This document shows positions 26,945 through 36,028 of a DNA stretch of 64,000 bases, in pieces. Position 1 is the first letter of the stretch; the number at the start of each line of letters is the position of its first letter. The stretch is from Sphingobium jiangsuense. Its GTDB lineage: Bacteria; Pseudomonadota; Alphaproteobacteria; Sphingomonadales; Sphingomonadaceae. The stretch covers positions 62,001-126,000 of the forward strand of contig NZ_JACIDT010000003.1 in the NCBI RefSeq assembly GCF_014196495.1, read 5' to 3'. Below the pieces are notes generated by a model. The model ran no database searches. It was not told the origin of the DNA and was given only the letters and a program-made list of their open reading frames with translations. Made by a program: the position numbers and the translations under genes.

Positions 26945-28630
26945 TCAGGCCGCGCGCGCCTTCAGCCCGTTGGCGGCGGAGATCACCGCCTGCACCGATG
27001 CGGTCGCCACATCCTCGTCCACGCCGACGCCGAAGAAGATGCGGCCGTCGGGCGTCTTGCACTCGACATAGGCGGCCGCCTGCACATCGGTGCCGGAGCC
27101 GATCGCATGCTCGTTATAATCGACCACTTCCAGCTCGATCCCGCTTTCCTCGCGCAGCGCGGAGAGGATGCCGGAAATCAGCCCCTTGCCGCGGCCGGAC
27201 ACTGCATGTTCCTCGCCTTCGATCTCCAGCCGCCCGATGAAGCTGCGATCCGCGCCGCCGATGGAGCCGCTGCGCTCATAGGTGATGAGGCGGATCGGCT
27301 GGCCCGGCTTCAGGCGATAATGCTCCTCGAACGCGTCCCATATGTCGGCGGCGTTGAGCTCGCGGCTGGTGCTGTCGGCGACCTCCTGCACGACGCGGCT
27401 GAAATCGGCCTGCATGCGCTTGGGCAGCTTCAGCCCCTTGTCCTGTTGCAGCACCCAGGCGACGCCGCCCTTGCCGGACTGCGAGTTGACGCGGATCACC
27501 GCCTCATAATCGCGGCCCAGATCCTTGGGATCGATCGGCAGATAGGGCACGTCCCAGATCTGATCGTTGCGCGCTTCCTGCGCGGCGAAGCCCTTCTTGA
27601 TCGCGTCCTGATGGCTGCCGGAGAAAGCCGTGAACACCAGCTCGCCCGCATAGGGATGGCGCGGGTGGACGGGCAGCTGGTTGCAATATTCGACTGTCTG
27701 CACGACCTCGTCGATATCCGAGAAATCCAGCCCCGGATGGACGCCCTGGGTATAGAGGTTCAGCGCCACCGTCACCAGATCGCAATTGCCGGTGCGCTCG
27801 CCATTGCCGAACAGGCAGCCCTCGACCCGGTCCGCGCCCGCCATCACGCCCAGCTCTGCCGCCGCGACGCCGGTGCCCCGGTCGTTATGCGGGTGCAGCG
27901 AGATGACGACGCTGTCGCGGCGCGAGATGTTGCGGCACATCCATTCGATCTGGTCCGCATAGATATTGGGCGTCGCCGCCTCGACTGTAGCGGGCAGGTT
28001 CAGGATTAGCGGCTTTTCCGGCGTGGGCTGGAGGATGTCCATCACCGCTTCGCAGCATTCCAGGCTGAAATCCAGCTCGGCGGTGGAGAAGGTTTCCGGC
28101 GAATATTCGAAATGCCAGTCGGTGTTGGGCTGCTTGGCCGCCTCGTCGCGCAGCAGCTTGGCGGCGGTGACGGCGATCTGCTTGATTTCCGGGCGGTCCA
28201 TGCCGAACACGATGCGCCGCCAGGCTGGCGATACCGCATTATAGACATGGACGATCGCCTGCTTCGCGCCGCGCAGGCTCTCGAACGTCTTTTCGATCAG
28301 GTCCTGCCGCGCCTGCGTCAGCACCTGCACGAACACATCGTCGGGGATCTTGTCGTTGCGGACGAGGCCGGAGATGAAATCGAACTCGGTCGCGCCCGCC
28401 GAGGGGAAGCCGACCTCGATTTCCTTGAGGCCGACCTTCACCAGCAGATCGAAGAAGCGCTGCTTCTTCTCCGCGTTCATCGGGTCGATCAGCGCCTGGT
28501 TGCCGTCGCGCATGTCGGTGGAGAGCCAGCGCGGCGCCCTGGTGATGGTCTGGCCCGGCCACTGGCGATCGGGCAGATCGACCTGCGGGAAGGGGCGGTA
28601 TTTGACGGACGGGTCGGCGATCATGGTCAT
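26945..28630 (-). CDS. leuA: 2-isopropylmalate synthase
   Basis: LeuA condenses acetyl-CoA with 2-ketoisovalerate, the first step of leucine synthesis. At 561 residues it is the longer (LeuA2/yeast-like) class. The N-terminal TIM barrel has [16 protein letters not shown] and the metal ligands [12 protein letters not shown]. The C-terminal allosteric domain (residues about 430-561, [16 protein letters not shown]) is the leucine-feedback site. AGGAC lies 5-6 bases before the ATG at 28630. Expression is probably controlled by the leucine-rich leader at 28750-28797. Confidence 0.96.
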   Translation of the reverse strand: MTMIADPSVKYRPFPQVDLPDRQWPGQTITRAPRWLSTDMRDGNQALIDPMNAEKKQRFFDLLVKVGLKEIEVGFPSAGATEFDFISGLVRNDKIPDDVFVQVLTQARQDLIEKTFESLRGAKQAIVHVYNAVSPAWRRIVFGMDRPEIKQIAVTAAKLLRDEAAKQPNTDWHFEYSPETFSTAELDFSLECCEAVMDILQPTPEKPLILNLPATVEAATPNIYADQIEWMCRNISRRDSVVISLHPHNDRGTGVAAAELGVMAGADRVEGCLFGNGERTGNCDLVTVALNLYTQGVHPGLDFSDIDEVVQTVEYCNQLPVHPRHPYAGELVFTAFSGSHQDAIKKGFAAQEARNDQIWDVPYLPIDPKDLGRDYEAVIRVNSQSGKGGVAWVLQQDKGLKLPKRMQADFSRVVQEVADSTSRELNAADIWDAFEEHYRLKPGQPIRLITYERSGSIGGADRSFIGRLEIEGEEHAVSGRGKGLISGILSALREESGIELEVVDYNEHAIGSGTDVQAAAYVECKTPDGRIFFGVGVDEDVATASVQAVISAANGLKARAA

Positions 28631-28679
28631 GGTGGGTCCTGAAACTGCTGGCGGTGCCTGCTTGCGCGGCCCGCGAATG

Positions 28680-28768
28680 ACGACTTGGTGATGGATCGGC
28701 CCTTAGGCGATGCGCGCGCCCGGCACGCGGGCAGCGCGAAATGACACGCCTAAGGGCGTGTAAGTCGT
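28680..28768 (-). promoter_or_regulatory. Candidate leucine attenuator structure upstream of leuA
   Basis: On the minus strand, ACGACTT and GCCCTTAGGCG in the last codons of the leader can pair with CGCCTAAGGGC (28699-28709) and AAGTCGT (28680-28686) further downstream: 18 bp in two blocks. The first arm can alternatively form the local hairpin ACACGCC-CTTA-GGCGTGT (28744-28761). A GC-rich hairpin (about 28712-28738) lies between the arms. Mutually exclusive folding over Leu codons is the layout expected of ribosome-mediated attenuation. I see no U-run, so the output could be translational or Rho-dependent. Confidence 0.6.
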
Positions 28769-28797
28769 AGAAGCAGCAAGGGCAGGATGGATGCCAT
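28750..28797 (-). CDS. Leucine-rich leader peptide of leuA (LeuL-like)
   Basis: A 15-codon frame reads MASILPLLLLRLTRP and stops at TAG. Six of 15 codons are Leu (CTG, TTG, CTG, CTT, CTA, CTT), four of them consecutive. An AAAGGCGG ribosome site lies about 4-6 bases before the ATG at 28797. It ends 119 bp before leuA on the same strand and overlaps complementary segments that could switch folding. No similarity search was possible. The peptide is presumably a sensor of charged tRNA-Leu rather than a functional product. Confidence 0.75.
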   Translation of the reverse strand: MASILPLLLLRLTRP

Positions 28798-28888
28798 GTG
28801 CCGCCTTTACCGTTTCAGGGGGCGTTTCGTCCAGCTTTTTTTGCACCGCCGGTCCAGATCGGGCGGCAGGGCGCGCCGGGCATGGAGG

Positions 28889-28920
28889 AAAAGGGCCGGG
28901 GCGCGTGGCTGCGCCCCGGC
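28889..28920 (-). terminator. Rho-independent terminator of the yceI-like gene
   Basis: The 9-bp perfect stem GCCGGGGCG / CGCCCCGGC with an 8-base loop lies 10 bp beyond the stop at 28931 and is followed on the minus strand by CCTTTTCC. It would insulate yceI from the leuA leader downstream. Confidence 0.7.
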
Positions 28921-28930
28921 GTTGGTCGGG

Positions 28931-29557
28931 TTATTTCTCGAAGGCGGCGACGATCTTCAACTCGATGGTGTCGCCGATCGTCGGCGCATAGGCGCCCAGG
29001 CCGAAATCGCTGCGCTTGATGACCGCCTCGGCGCTGAAGCCGACGGTTTCCTTCTTGCTCATCGGGTTGACGCCCGCGCCGGTGAAGTCGGCGTCCAGCG
29101 TCACTTCCTTCGTCACCCCCCGGATGGTGAGATTGCCGGTGATCTCCGCCTCGGGATCGTCCGCATCGACCTTCACCGAGGTGGAGGTGAAGGTGGCGGT
29201 CGGGAATTTGGCCGCATCGAAGAATTCCGGCGTCATCAGATGCTGATCGAAGGCGCTGACGCCGCTGCGGATATTGGCGACGGGGAAGGTGATGTCCACC
29301 TTCGCCTTTTCCGGCGCCTTCGGGTCGAGCGTCAGCGTGCCGGAGGACGGCGCGGCGATGATGCCGATATTCCGGGTGAAGCCCATATGATTGAAAGCGA
29401 ACAGCACCTGCGTGTGGTTGGGATCGACCGCATAGCTGCCGCCCGTCACCAGTCTGGTGTCCTGACGGCCGGGCAGGCCGGGCGCGTTCTGGGCGTGGAT
29501 GGCAGCGCCGGTGGTGAGCGTGGCGGCGACGGCAAGGGCAAGCAGGGAAGCACGCAT
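28931..29557 (-). CDS. YceI-family periplasmic lipid-binding protein
   Basis: A 208-residue exported protein. The signal peptide is RASLLALAVAATLTTGAAIHAQ. The mature YceI beta-barrel runs from YAVDPNHTQVLFAFNHMGF to IGDTIELKIVAAFEK and contains the family segments FPTATFTSTSVKV and GNLTIRGVTKEVTLDADF. YceI barrels bind isoprenoid-like lipids in the periplasm; the physiological ligand is unknown. Of two ATGs, the one at 29557 is preferred because GGAGA is 6 bases upstream, while it would touch the ATG at 29563. Confidence 0.92.
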   Translation of the reverse strand: MRASLLALAVAATLTTGAAIHAQNAPGLPGRQDTRLVTGGSYAVDPNHTQVLFAFNHMGFTRNIGIIAAPSSGTLTLDPKAPEKAKVDITFPVANIRSGVSAFDQHLMTPEFFDAAKFPTATFTSTSVKVDADDPEAEITGNLTIRGVTKEVTLDADFTGAGVNPMSKKETVGFSAEAVIKRSDFGLGAYAPTIGDTIELKIVAAFEK

Positions 29558-29684
29558 CGTCATTCTCCATCAGGTACGGGTTGCCGGAACATAAAAGGGG
29601 CATCGGCAATGTCGAGCGCCCAAATATGGGTGGAAGGTATAGAATTTTGCATGGCCTGTCCCCCCGATTTCGCCGCGACAGGAA

Positions 29685-29714
29685 AATGGCGGCGCCCAAG
29701 GGGGCGCCGCCATT
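29685..29714. repeat. 13-bp perfect hairpin
   Basis: AATGGCGGCGCCC and GGGCGCCGCCATT are separated by only 4 bases. It lies upstream of the yceI-like gene and downstream of the ilvC terminator. It could be a second terminator on the minus strand (TTCC follows) or a lone REP-type palindrome. Confidence 0.6.
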
Positions 29715-29793
29715 GGAGGGTGGCGGTTATGTCGCTCGTGAACCCGCTGCCCGCCGAATGACGGGTTGCGGCCAATCCTTGCCATTCTATCCC

Positions 29794-29892
29794 GTCATGC
29801 CAGCGAAGGCTGGCATCTCACGAGGTGGCGCGCGGCATGGCCTGCGATCCCAGCGTTGACCTTCGGTCGCCCTCCGGGTCGCTGGGGTGACG
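29794..29892. repeat. Intergenic palindromic repeat, family B, copy 1
   Basis: It begins GTCATGCCAGCGAAGGCTGGCATC and ends CGCTGGGGTGACGG. Each end is itself a palindrome (ATGCCAGCxxxxGCTGGCAT), and a variable Gly/Cys-rich core lies between. Further copies are at 40230, 41583, 54325 and 58986. Confidence 0.8.
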
Positions 29893-29982
29893 GTATAGGC
29901 GAAGGTCCGCTCGCCACCTAAAGCCGCTATTCTGCCGGCAGGTTCGCCAGCTATATGCCGGGTACCGGGCAGTTGGATCAGG

Positions 29983-30018
29983 AAAAAGGGGGCGGCGGGC
30001 CGGGCCCGTCGCGCCCCC
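29983..30018 (-). terminator. Rho-independent terminator of the ilv genes
   Basis: GGGGGCG pairs with CGCCCCC, with GCGGGC/GCCCGT inside, and on the minus strand the stem is followed by CTTTTTCC. It lies 7 bp past the ilvC stop and is among the clearest intrinsic terminators in the window. Confidence 0.85.
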
Positions 30019-30024
30019 GTTCGA

Positions 30025-31128
<1,104 letters not shown>

Positions 31129-31638
31129 TCAGGCCTTGCCGCGCACCATGCCGACGATGCCGGTGCGGCCCACCTCGACCAGCCCCAGCTCGCGCATCAG
31201 GCTGATGAAGGTGTCGATCTTGTCGGTCGGGCCGGTGATTTCGAAGACGAAGCTTTCGGTGGTGGTGTCGACCACCTTGGCGCGGAAGATGTCGGCGATG
31301 CGCATCGCCTCGATGCGGTGCTCGCCCGTGCCCGCGACCTTGACCAGCGCCAGCTCCCGCTCCACGAACGGGCCGTTTTCGGTGAGGTCCACCACCTTGT
31401 GCACCGGCACCAGCCGGTCGAGCTGGGCCATGATCTGGTCGATCGTGCGCGGCGCGCCGCTGGTGACGATGGTGATGCGGCTGATCTGGTGATCGGCGGT
31501 GATGTCCGCCACCGTCAGGCTGTCGATATTATAGCCGCGCGCGGTGAACATGCCCGCGATGCGTGCCAATATGCCCGCCTCGTTGGTGACGGTGATCGAC
31601 AGGACATGGCGCTCGCGCAGTTCTTCGTCGATGTGCAT
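31129..31638 (-). CDS. ilvN: Acetolactate synthase small (regulatory) subunit
   Basis: A 169-residue ACT-domain subunit that activates the catalytic subunit and confers valine feedback. The N-terminal ACT domain is RHVLSITVTNEAGILARIAGMFTARGYNIDSL; the C-terminal domain includes FRAKVVDTTTESFVFEITG. The ATG at 31638 overlaps the stop of the preceding 112-residue gene (TGATG) and has AAGGAAAG upstream. The symbol ilvH is equally usable. Confidence 0.96.
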   Translation of the reverse strand: MHIDEELRERHVLSITVTNEAGILARIAGMFTARGYNIDSLTVADITADHQISRITIVTSGAPRTIDQIMAQLDRLVPVHKVVDLTENGPFVERELALVKVAGTGEHRIEAMRIADIFRAKVVDTTTESFVFEITGPTDKIDTFISLMRELGLVEVGRTGIVGMVRGKA

Positions 31639-31976
31639 CAATTGCTTTCCTTTGGTTTTTCGTCGTGCCGGAGGGACAGCGTGCCCGCCATCGCATAATG
31701 CCAGTCGCCGTCAAGCCTGTGCGCGATCCGCACCGGCGTGCCGACGATGGTGTCGAAGATCTTGCCCAGCCGTTCACCGACATAACGCGGGCTGACGAGG
31801 ATGCGGCCATGCACCACATCATGCAGCCTGTAGCTCGCGTCGAGCATCACTTCCCATTCCTCCAGCTCATCAATCACATAATCCACCGTCCAGCCGGTGA
31901 GATCCTCCATCCCGGTCTGCCGCTCGAAATCCCAAGGCTCGGTTATGTGGACGCGAAGCTTGAGATGCGCGGTCAT
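31638..31976 (-). CDS. Unknown 112-residue protein inserted between ilvB and ilvN
   Basis: A soluble protein with no signal peptide: MTAHLKLRVHITEPWDFERQ, then an acidic middle (VDYVIDELEEWEVMLDASY), then LHDVVHGRILVSPRYVGERLG and a basic-acidic end. I do not recognise the family. It starts 21 bp after ilvB and its stop overlaps the ilvN start, so it is expressed with the acetolactate synthase subunits. Codon use looks like its neighbours. Possible roles are regulation or assembly of the enzyme, but nothing in the sequence shows this. Confidence 0.75.
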   Translation of the reverse strand: MTAHLKLRVHITEPWDFERQTGMEDLTGWTVDYVIDELEEWEVMLDASYRLHDVVHGRILVSPRYVGERLGKIFDTIVGTPVRIAHRLDGDWHYAMAGTLSLRHDEKPKESN

Positions 31977-31997
31977 GTCTCTCTCCCTGCCGTTTCT

Positions 31998-33743
31998 CTA
32001 TACGAGGGCCTTTGCCTCATCGGCCATCGTACCGGAAACCTGACTGGGGTCGAGCAGCATTTCCGTGTGCGCAGCGCCCGACGGTATCATCGGGAAACAG
32101 TTGGAAAGCTTCGCCACGCGGCAATCGACCAGCACCGGGCCGGGCGTCTCGATCATCTGGCGGATGCCCGCCTCCAGCTCCTGCGGGCCCTCGATGCGGA
32201 TGCCGGTCCAGCCATAGGCCTGCGCCAGCTTCACGAAATCGGGCAGGCTGTCCGAATAGCTGTTGGAATAGCGGCTTTCATAGGTCAGCTCCTGCCACTG
32301 GCGCACCATCCCCATATATTCGTTGTTGAGGATGAAGAGCTTCACCGGCGTGCGATACTGGATCGCGGTGCCCAGTTCCTGGATGTTCATCTGCACCGAG
32401 GCGTCGCCCGCCACGCAGATGACGAGGCTGTCCGGGTTGCCCATCTGCGCGCCGATGGCGGCCGGAAAGCCGTAGCCCATGGTGCCGAGGCCGCCGGAGG
32501 TGAGCCATTTGTTCGGCTCGTCGAAGTGGAAGTGCTGCGCCGCCCACATCTGGTGCTGGCCGACCTCGGTGGTGATGATCACATCCTTGCCGCGCGTCGC
32601 GGCGAACAGCTCCGCGATCGCGTGCTGCGGCATGATCTCGGTCGTGTCGGGCGGATATTTGAGGCTGTTGACCGCGCGCCAGCCGTCGATCCGCGCCCAC
32701 CATTCGGAAAGGTCGGCGGCCTTGTGCCCGGCCGCCTTCCACGCGGCGACGAGATCGGCGAGCGCGCTGCCCGCATCGGCGATGACCGGCAGGTCGACCA
32801 TCACCGTCTTGTTGACGGAGCTGCGGTCGATATCGATGTGGATCTTCTTGCTGTCGGGCGAGAAGGCGTCGAGCCGCCCGGTCACGCGGTCGTCGAACCG
32901 CGCGCCGACGCAGACGATCAGGTCCGCCTTGTTCATCGCCCAATTGGCCTCATAGGTGCCGTGCATGCCCAGCATCCCCAGCCACCGGAGCGAGGAGGCC
33001 GGGAAGGCGCCCAGGCCCATCAGCGTCGAGGTGACGGGCGCGCCGGTCAGTTCGACCAGTTCGCGCAGCGAGGCCGAGGCCTCTGGGCCGGCGTTGATGA
33101 CGCCGCCGCCGGTGTAGAAGATCGGGCGCTCCGCCTTCGCGATCATCTCGATCGCGGCGGCGATGTCCGCGGCCGGGGCCTTTACCTGCGGGCGATAGCT
33201 CGCATGGTTCGTCACGTCGGGCGTTTCGAACGGCGCGGTGGCGACCTGGACGTTCTTCGGAATGTCGATGACGACCGGGCCGGGGCGGCCGGTGGTGGCG
33301 ATGTGGAACGCCTCATGCACGACATGGGCGAGCCGCGCGGGCGACTTCACCAGATAATTGTGCTTGGAGCAATGGCGCGTCAGGCCGACGGTGTCGGCCT
33401 CCTGAAAGGCGTCGGAGCCGATGAGGTGGGTGGCGACCTGACCGGTGATGACGACCATCGGGATCGAGTCCATCAGCGCGTCGGTGATGCCGGTGATCGC
33501 GTTGGTCGCGCCGGGGCCGGAGGTGACGAGCACCACGCCGGGCTTGCCGGTGGAGCGGGCATAGCCTTCCGCCATGTGGGTCGCGCCCTGTTCGTGGCGG
33601 ACCAGCACATGCTTGATCTTCGGGTGGTTGTAGAGGACGTCGTAAATGGGCAGCACCGCGCCGCCGGGATAGCCGAACACGACCTCGACCCCCAGATCGA
33701 CCAGGCATTGCACCAATATGTCCGCGCCGCTCATTTCGGCCAC
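31998..33743 (-). CDS. ilvB: Acetolactate synthase large (catalytic) subunit
   Basis: A thiamine-diphosphate enzyme making acetolactate and acetohydroxybutyrate. From the GTG at 33743 it has 581 residues. The ThDP-activating Glu is in VRHEQGATHMAEGYARSTGK, the FAD-binding centre lies in the middle domain (LIGSDAFQE, GMLGMHGTYEAN), and the ThDP/Mg site is VAGDASVQMNIQEL with NNEYMGMV. A perfect AAGGAG 7 bases before the GTG decides the start; the ATG nine bases later is too far. A TTGACA on the minus strand (33905-33910) inside the end of miaA may belong to its promoter. No branched-chain-rich leader peptide is seen upstream. Confidence 0.96.
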   Translation of the reverse strand: MAEMSGADILVQCLVDLGVEVVFGYPGGAVLPIYDVLYNHPKIKHVLVRHEQGATHMAEGYARSTGKPGVVLVTSGPGATNAITGITDALMDSIPMVVITGQVATHLIGSDAFQEADTVGLTRHCSKHNYLVKSPARLAHVVHEAFHIATTGRPGPVVIDIPKNVQVATAPFETPDVTNHASYRPQVKAPAADIAAAIEMIAKAERPIFYTGGGVINAGPEASASLRELVELTGAPVTSTLMGLGAFPASSLRWLGMLGMHGTYEANWAMNKADLIVCVGARFDDRVTGRLDAFSPDSKKIHIDIDRSSVNKTVMVDLPVIADAGSALADLVAAWKAAGHKAADLSEWWARIDGWRAVNSLKYPPDTTEIMPQHAIAELFAATRGKDVIITTEVGQHQMWAAQHFHFDEPNKWLTSGGLGTMGYGFPAAIGAQMGNPDSLVICVAGDASVQMNIQELGTAIQYRTPVKLFILNNEYMGMVRQWQELTYESRYSNSYSDSLPDFVKLAQAYGWTGIRIEGPQELEAGIRQMIETPGPVLVDCRVAKLSNCFPMIPSGAAHTEMLLDPSQVSGTMADEAKALV

Positions 33744-33901
33744 ACTCAATCTCCTTGGCAATAGTCGCTGGACCCCTTCGGGCCGACAGGCCGTCCGGGC
33801 GCGCCACCGGGCAACGCGATCACGCCGGTGCCAGCGCATGCGCGATAGCGGCGAGAATCGCAACCCCATGGGATAGAAGGCCGTCTATGAGACATAAAAT
33901 A

Positions 33902-34867
33902 TTATGTCAACATCAACTCTTGTAATTTTATTGCTATTTCATCGATGATTTTGTTATCGATCTGATCCCGGTGGCGCGGCCAGTCCGCCGGAGGCTGGTT
34001 GGCGAACCAGGTATATTGCCGTTTCGCATAGCGGCGGGTGGCCGTCTGGGCGCGCAGGACCATCTCCGCTCGCGTGGAGTCGCCTGCAAGCCAGTCGCGG
34101 ATTTCCGGCACGCCGATCGCCCGCATCACCGGCAGCGCGGGCGGCAGGCCGCGTGCGAGCAGCGCCTGCACCTCCTCCACCGCGCCCTCGTCCAGCATCT
34201 GCTCGAACCGGGCGTCGCAGCGCGTGGCGAGCCAGTCGCGCGGCGGCAGCAGGAGGAACGGGGCGAGCGCGACCCGTCCGCCGATGCCGCCTTCCTTACG
34301 GGCGCGCCAGTCGCGGATCGACCGGCCGGTCGAGCGCACGACCTCCAGCGCGCGGGCGATGCGGGCGGTGTCGGCGGGGGCGAGCGCGCGGGCCGAGGCC
34401 GGGTCCTCGCGGGCGAGCGCGGCATGGGCCTGCGCCACCGGCAGCGCGCGCACCGCTTGCCGGATATCGGGATCGATCTCCGGCACCGGGGCGATGCCGT
34501 CGAGCAGCGTGCGGATATAAAGGCCGGTGCCGCCGACGAGGATCGGCAGGCGGCCCGCCGCATGCGCCGCCGCGATCTCGCGCTCCGCATCCTGCGCCCA
34601 GTACGCGGCGGAGCATGCCTCCGCCCCGTCGAGAGTGCCGAACAGCCGGTGCGGCGCGCGCGCCTCCTCCTCCGCCGAGGGGCGGGCGGAGAGGATGCGC
34701 AGGTCGGCATAGACCTGGCTCGCGTCGCAATTGATGACGATGCCGCCGGTGCGTTGCGCGAGCGCGATGGCAAGCGCGCTCTTGCCGCTGGCCGTCGGCC
34801 CGGCAATAAGCGCCAGCGGCGGGCGGCCGGAGTCGGCCTCCGATTTCTTGGCGTAAGGAGTGTTCAT
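33902..34867 (-). CDS. miaA: tRNA dimethylallyltransferase
   Basis: MiaA adds the dimethylallyl group to A37 of tRNAs reading UNN codons. The 321-residue protein has the P-loop [15 protein letters not shown], the catalytic ASQVYADL segment (D-S-x-Q-x-Y type, here C-D-A-S-Q-V-Y), [13 protein letters not shown], and [11 protein letters not shown] near the C-terminus. The start MNTPYAKK at 34867 shares bases with the serB ATG on the other strand. No good ribosome site precedes it, so a start a few codons away is possible. Confidence 0.94.
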   Translation of the reverse strand: MNTPYAKKSEADSGRPPLALIAGPTASGKSALAIALAQRTGGIVINCDASQVYADLRILSARPSAEEEARAPHRLFGTLDGAEACSAAYWAQDAEREIAAAHAAGRLPILVGGTGLYIRTLLDGIAPVPEIDPDIRQAVRALPVAQAHAALAREDPASARALAPADTARIARALEVVRSTGRSIRDWRARKEGGIGGRVALAPFLLLPPRDWLATRCDARFEQMLDEGAVEEVQALLARGLPPALPVMRAIGVPEIRDWLAGDSTRAEMVLRAQTATRRYAKRQYTWFANQPPADWPRHRDQIDNKIIDEIAIKLQELMLT

Positions 34868-35747
34868 GTTCGTTGCCACCATAGTCGCAAGCGGATCGCT
34901 GGGGCAGGGGGATATTGGCGAGGCCGCCGACCGTATCGCGGCGAGCGGCGCGATCGTACTCGGCACGGCGGAGCTGGAGCCGGGCAAGGCGGCGGACATC
35001 CGGTTCGAGGGCGACGCGGCGGCGGTGCGGGCGGCGCTTCAGGCGATGCCGGGCGCCATCGACGTGGTGGTGCAGCCCGAAGCGGACCGGGAAAAGGCGC
35101 TGCTGGTCGCCGACATGGATTCGACGATGATCACCATCGAATGCATCGACGAACTGGCCGATTATGCGGGCATCAAGGCGCAGATCGCCGAGGTGACCGA
35201 GCGGGCGATGCGCGGCGAGCTGGACTTTGCCGAGGCGCTGCGCGCGCGGGTCGCGCTGCTCGCCGATCTCGACGAGGCGAAGATCGACCTGTGCCGGCGG
35301 GAGCGGGTGGTGATCATGGGCGGCGCCAAGGCGCTGGTGCGCACCATGGGCGCGCGGGGCGCGCGCACGGTGCTGGTGTCGGGCGGCTTCACCCGCTTCG
35401 CCGAACCGGTGGGCGCGGAAATCGGCTTCCACAAGGTCGTCGCCAATGTGCTGGGGATAGAGGGCGGCCGTCTGACGGGCGGAGTGGGCGATCCCATCGT
35501 CGATTCGGCGCGCAAGCGGCATGAGCTGGAAAGCGCGATGGCCGCGCACGGCATCGCGGTCGAGCGCACCATGGCGATCGGCGACGGCGCCAATGACATT
35601 CCGATGATCGAGGCGGCGGGCCTCGGCGTCGCCTATCATGCGAAGGAAAAGGCGCGCGCGGCGGCGGACGCCGAGATCCGTCACGGCGACCTGTCGGTGC
35701 TGCTCTACGCGCAGGGCATCGCGCGCAGGGACTGGGTGGAGGAATAA
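34866..35747 (+). CDS. serB: Phosphoserine phosphatase
   Basis: SerB makes serine from phosphoserine, the last step of serine synthesis. The 293-residue HAD-family enzyme has the nucleophile motif [19 protein letters not shown] near residue 83, motif [12 protein letters not shown], and motif [15 protein letters not shown]. The N-terminal 80 residues form an ACT-like regulatory part. AAGGAG 5 bases before the ATG at 34866 gives a strong start, and that ribosome site lies inside miaA codons 2-6. Confidence 0.96.
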   Translation: MFVATIVASGSLGQGDIGEAADRIAASGAIVLGTAELEPGKAADIRFEGDAAAVRAALQAMPGAIDVVVQPEADREKALLVADMDSTMITIECIDELADYAGIKAQIAEVTERAMRGELDFAEALRARVALLADLDEAKIDLCRRERVVIMGGAKALVRTMGARGARTVLVSGGFTRFAEPVGAEIGFHKVVANVLGIEGGRLTGGVGDPIVDSARKRHELESAMAAHGIAVERTMAIGDGANDIPMIEAAGLGVAYHAKEKARAAADAEIRHGDLSVLLYAQGIARRDWVEE

Positions 35748-35785
35748 GAGGAGGCAAGCCCGGCGGGAGCGCTAGCCCCCGCCGT

Positions 35786-35887
35786 AAAGCATTTTCAAGT
35801 CAGGTGGACTCACCTGACGGTTTGGAAAATGCGGAAAACAAAAGATAATCAGAGCATGATCTGCTTCAGTTGAAGTGGATCATGCTC
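35786..35887. repeat. RIME-like double-palindrome intergenic element
   Basis: The left palindrome is GCATTTT...GTCAGGTG-GACT-CACCTGAC...AAAATGC (35789-35832). The right one is GAGCATGATC...TTCA-GT-TGAA...GATCATGCTC (35852-35887), with an A-rich linker between. The arrangement and the AAAGCATTTTC start resemble the RIME mosaic elements of Rhizobiales. Copies elsewhere in the genome cannot be checked here. Confidence 0.65.
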
Positions 35888-35891
35888 CAAC

Positions 35892-35911
35892 CCCTCCCCT
35901 TCAGGGGAGGG
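35892..35911. terminator. 9-bp hairpin between convergent genes
   Basis: CCCTCCCCT and AGGGGAGGG are separated by 2 bases. It is positioned to end serB or the SPOR/Sel1 gene, without a U-tract in either direction. The motif is also a common REP-type palindrome. Confidence 0.4.
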
Positions 35912-36028
35912 TTGGGCCGGGGGCTTTCCTTGGAATCCGGCATTTGCGCCCAGCGGCTACACCCCACCCCTTGGTCCCCTCCCCTGTGCGGGAGAGGAGG
36001 ATTAAGTGTTTAGCCCCCGCATCGCGCC

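Larger units (their letters stand above)
29558..30024. other. 467-bp intergenic region with repeat and terminator
   Basis: No gene is visible. The region contains the yceI promoter side (29558-29680), a 13-bp perfect hairpin (29685-29714), a palindromic repeat of family B (29794-29892) and the ilvC terminator (29983-30018). Open frames here have the biased composition of the repeats. Confidence 0.6.
35748..36028. other. 281-bp intergenic region filled with palindromes
   Basis: The stops of serB and of the SPOR/Sel1 gene face each other here. No coding sequence is seen. The space holds a double palindrome (35786-35887) and a second hairpin (35892-35911), which could terminate both transcripts. 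Confidence 0.6.

Noticed and set aside
33744..33901. Branched-chain leader peptide before ilvB
   Set aside because: No Ile/Val/Leu-rich short frame was found; the open frame there runs straight into ilvB as ordinary antitermination-free sequence.
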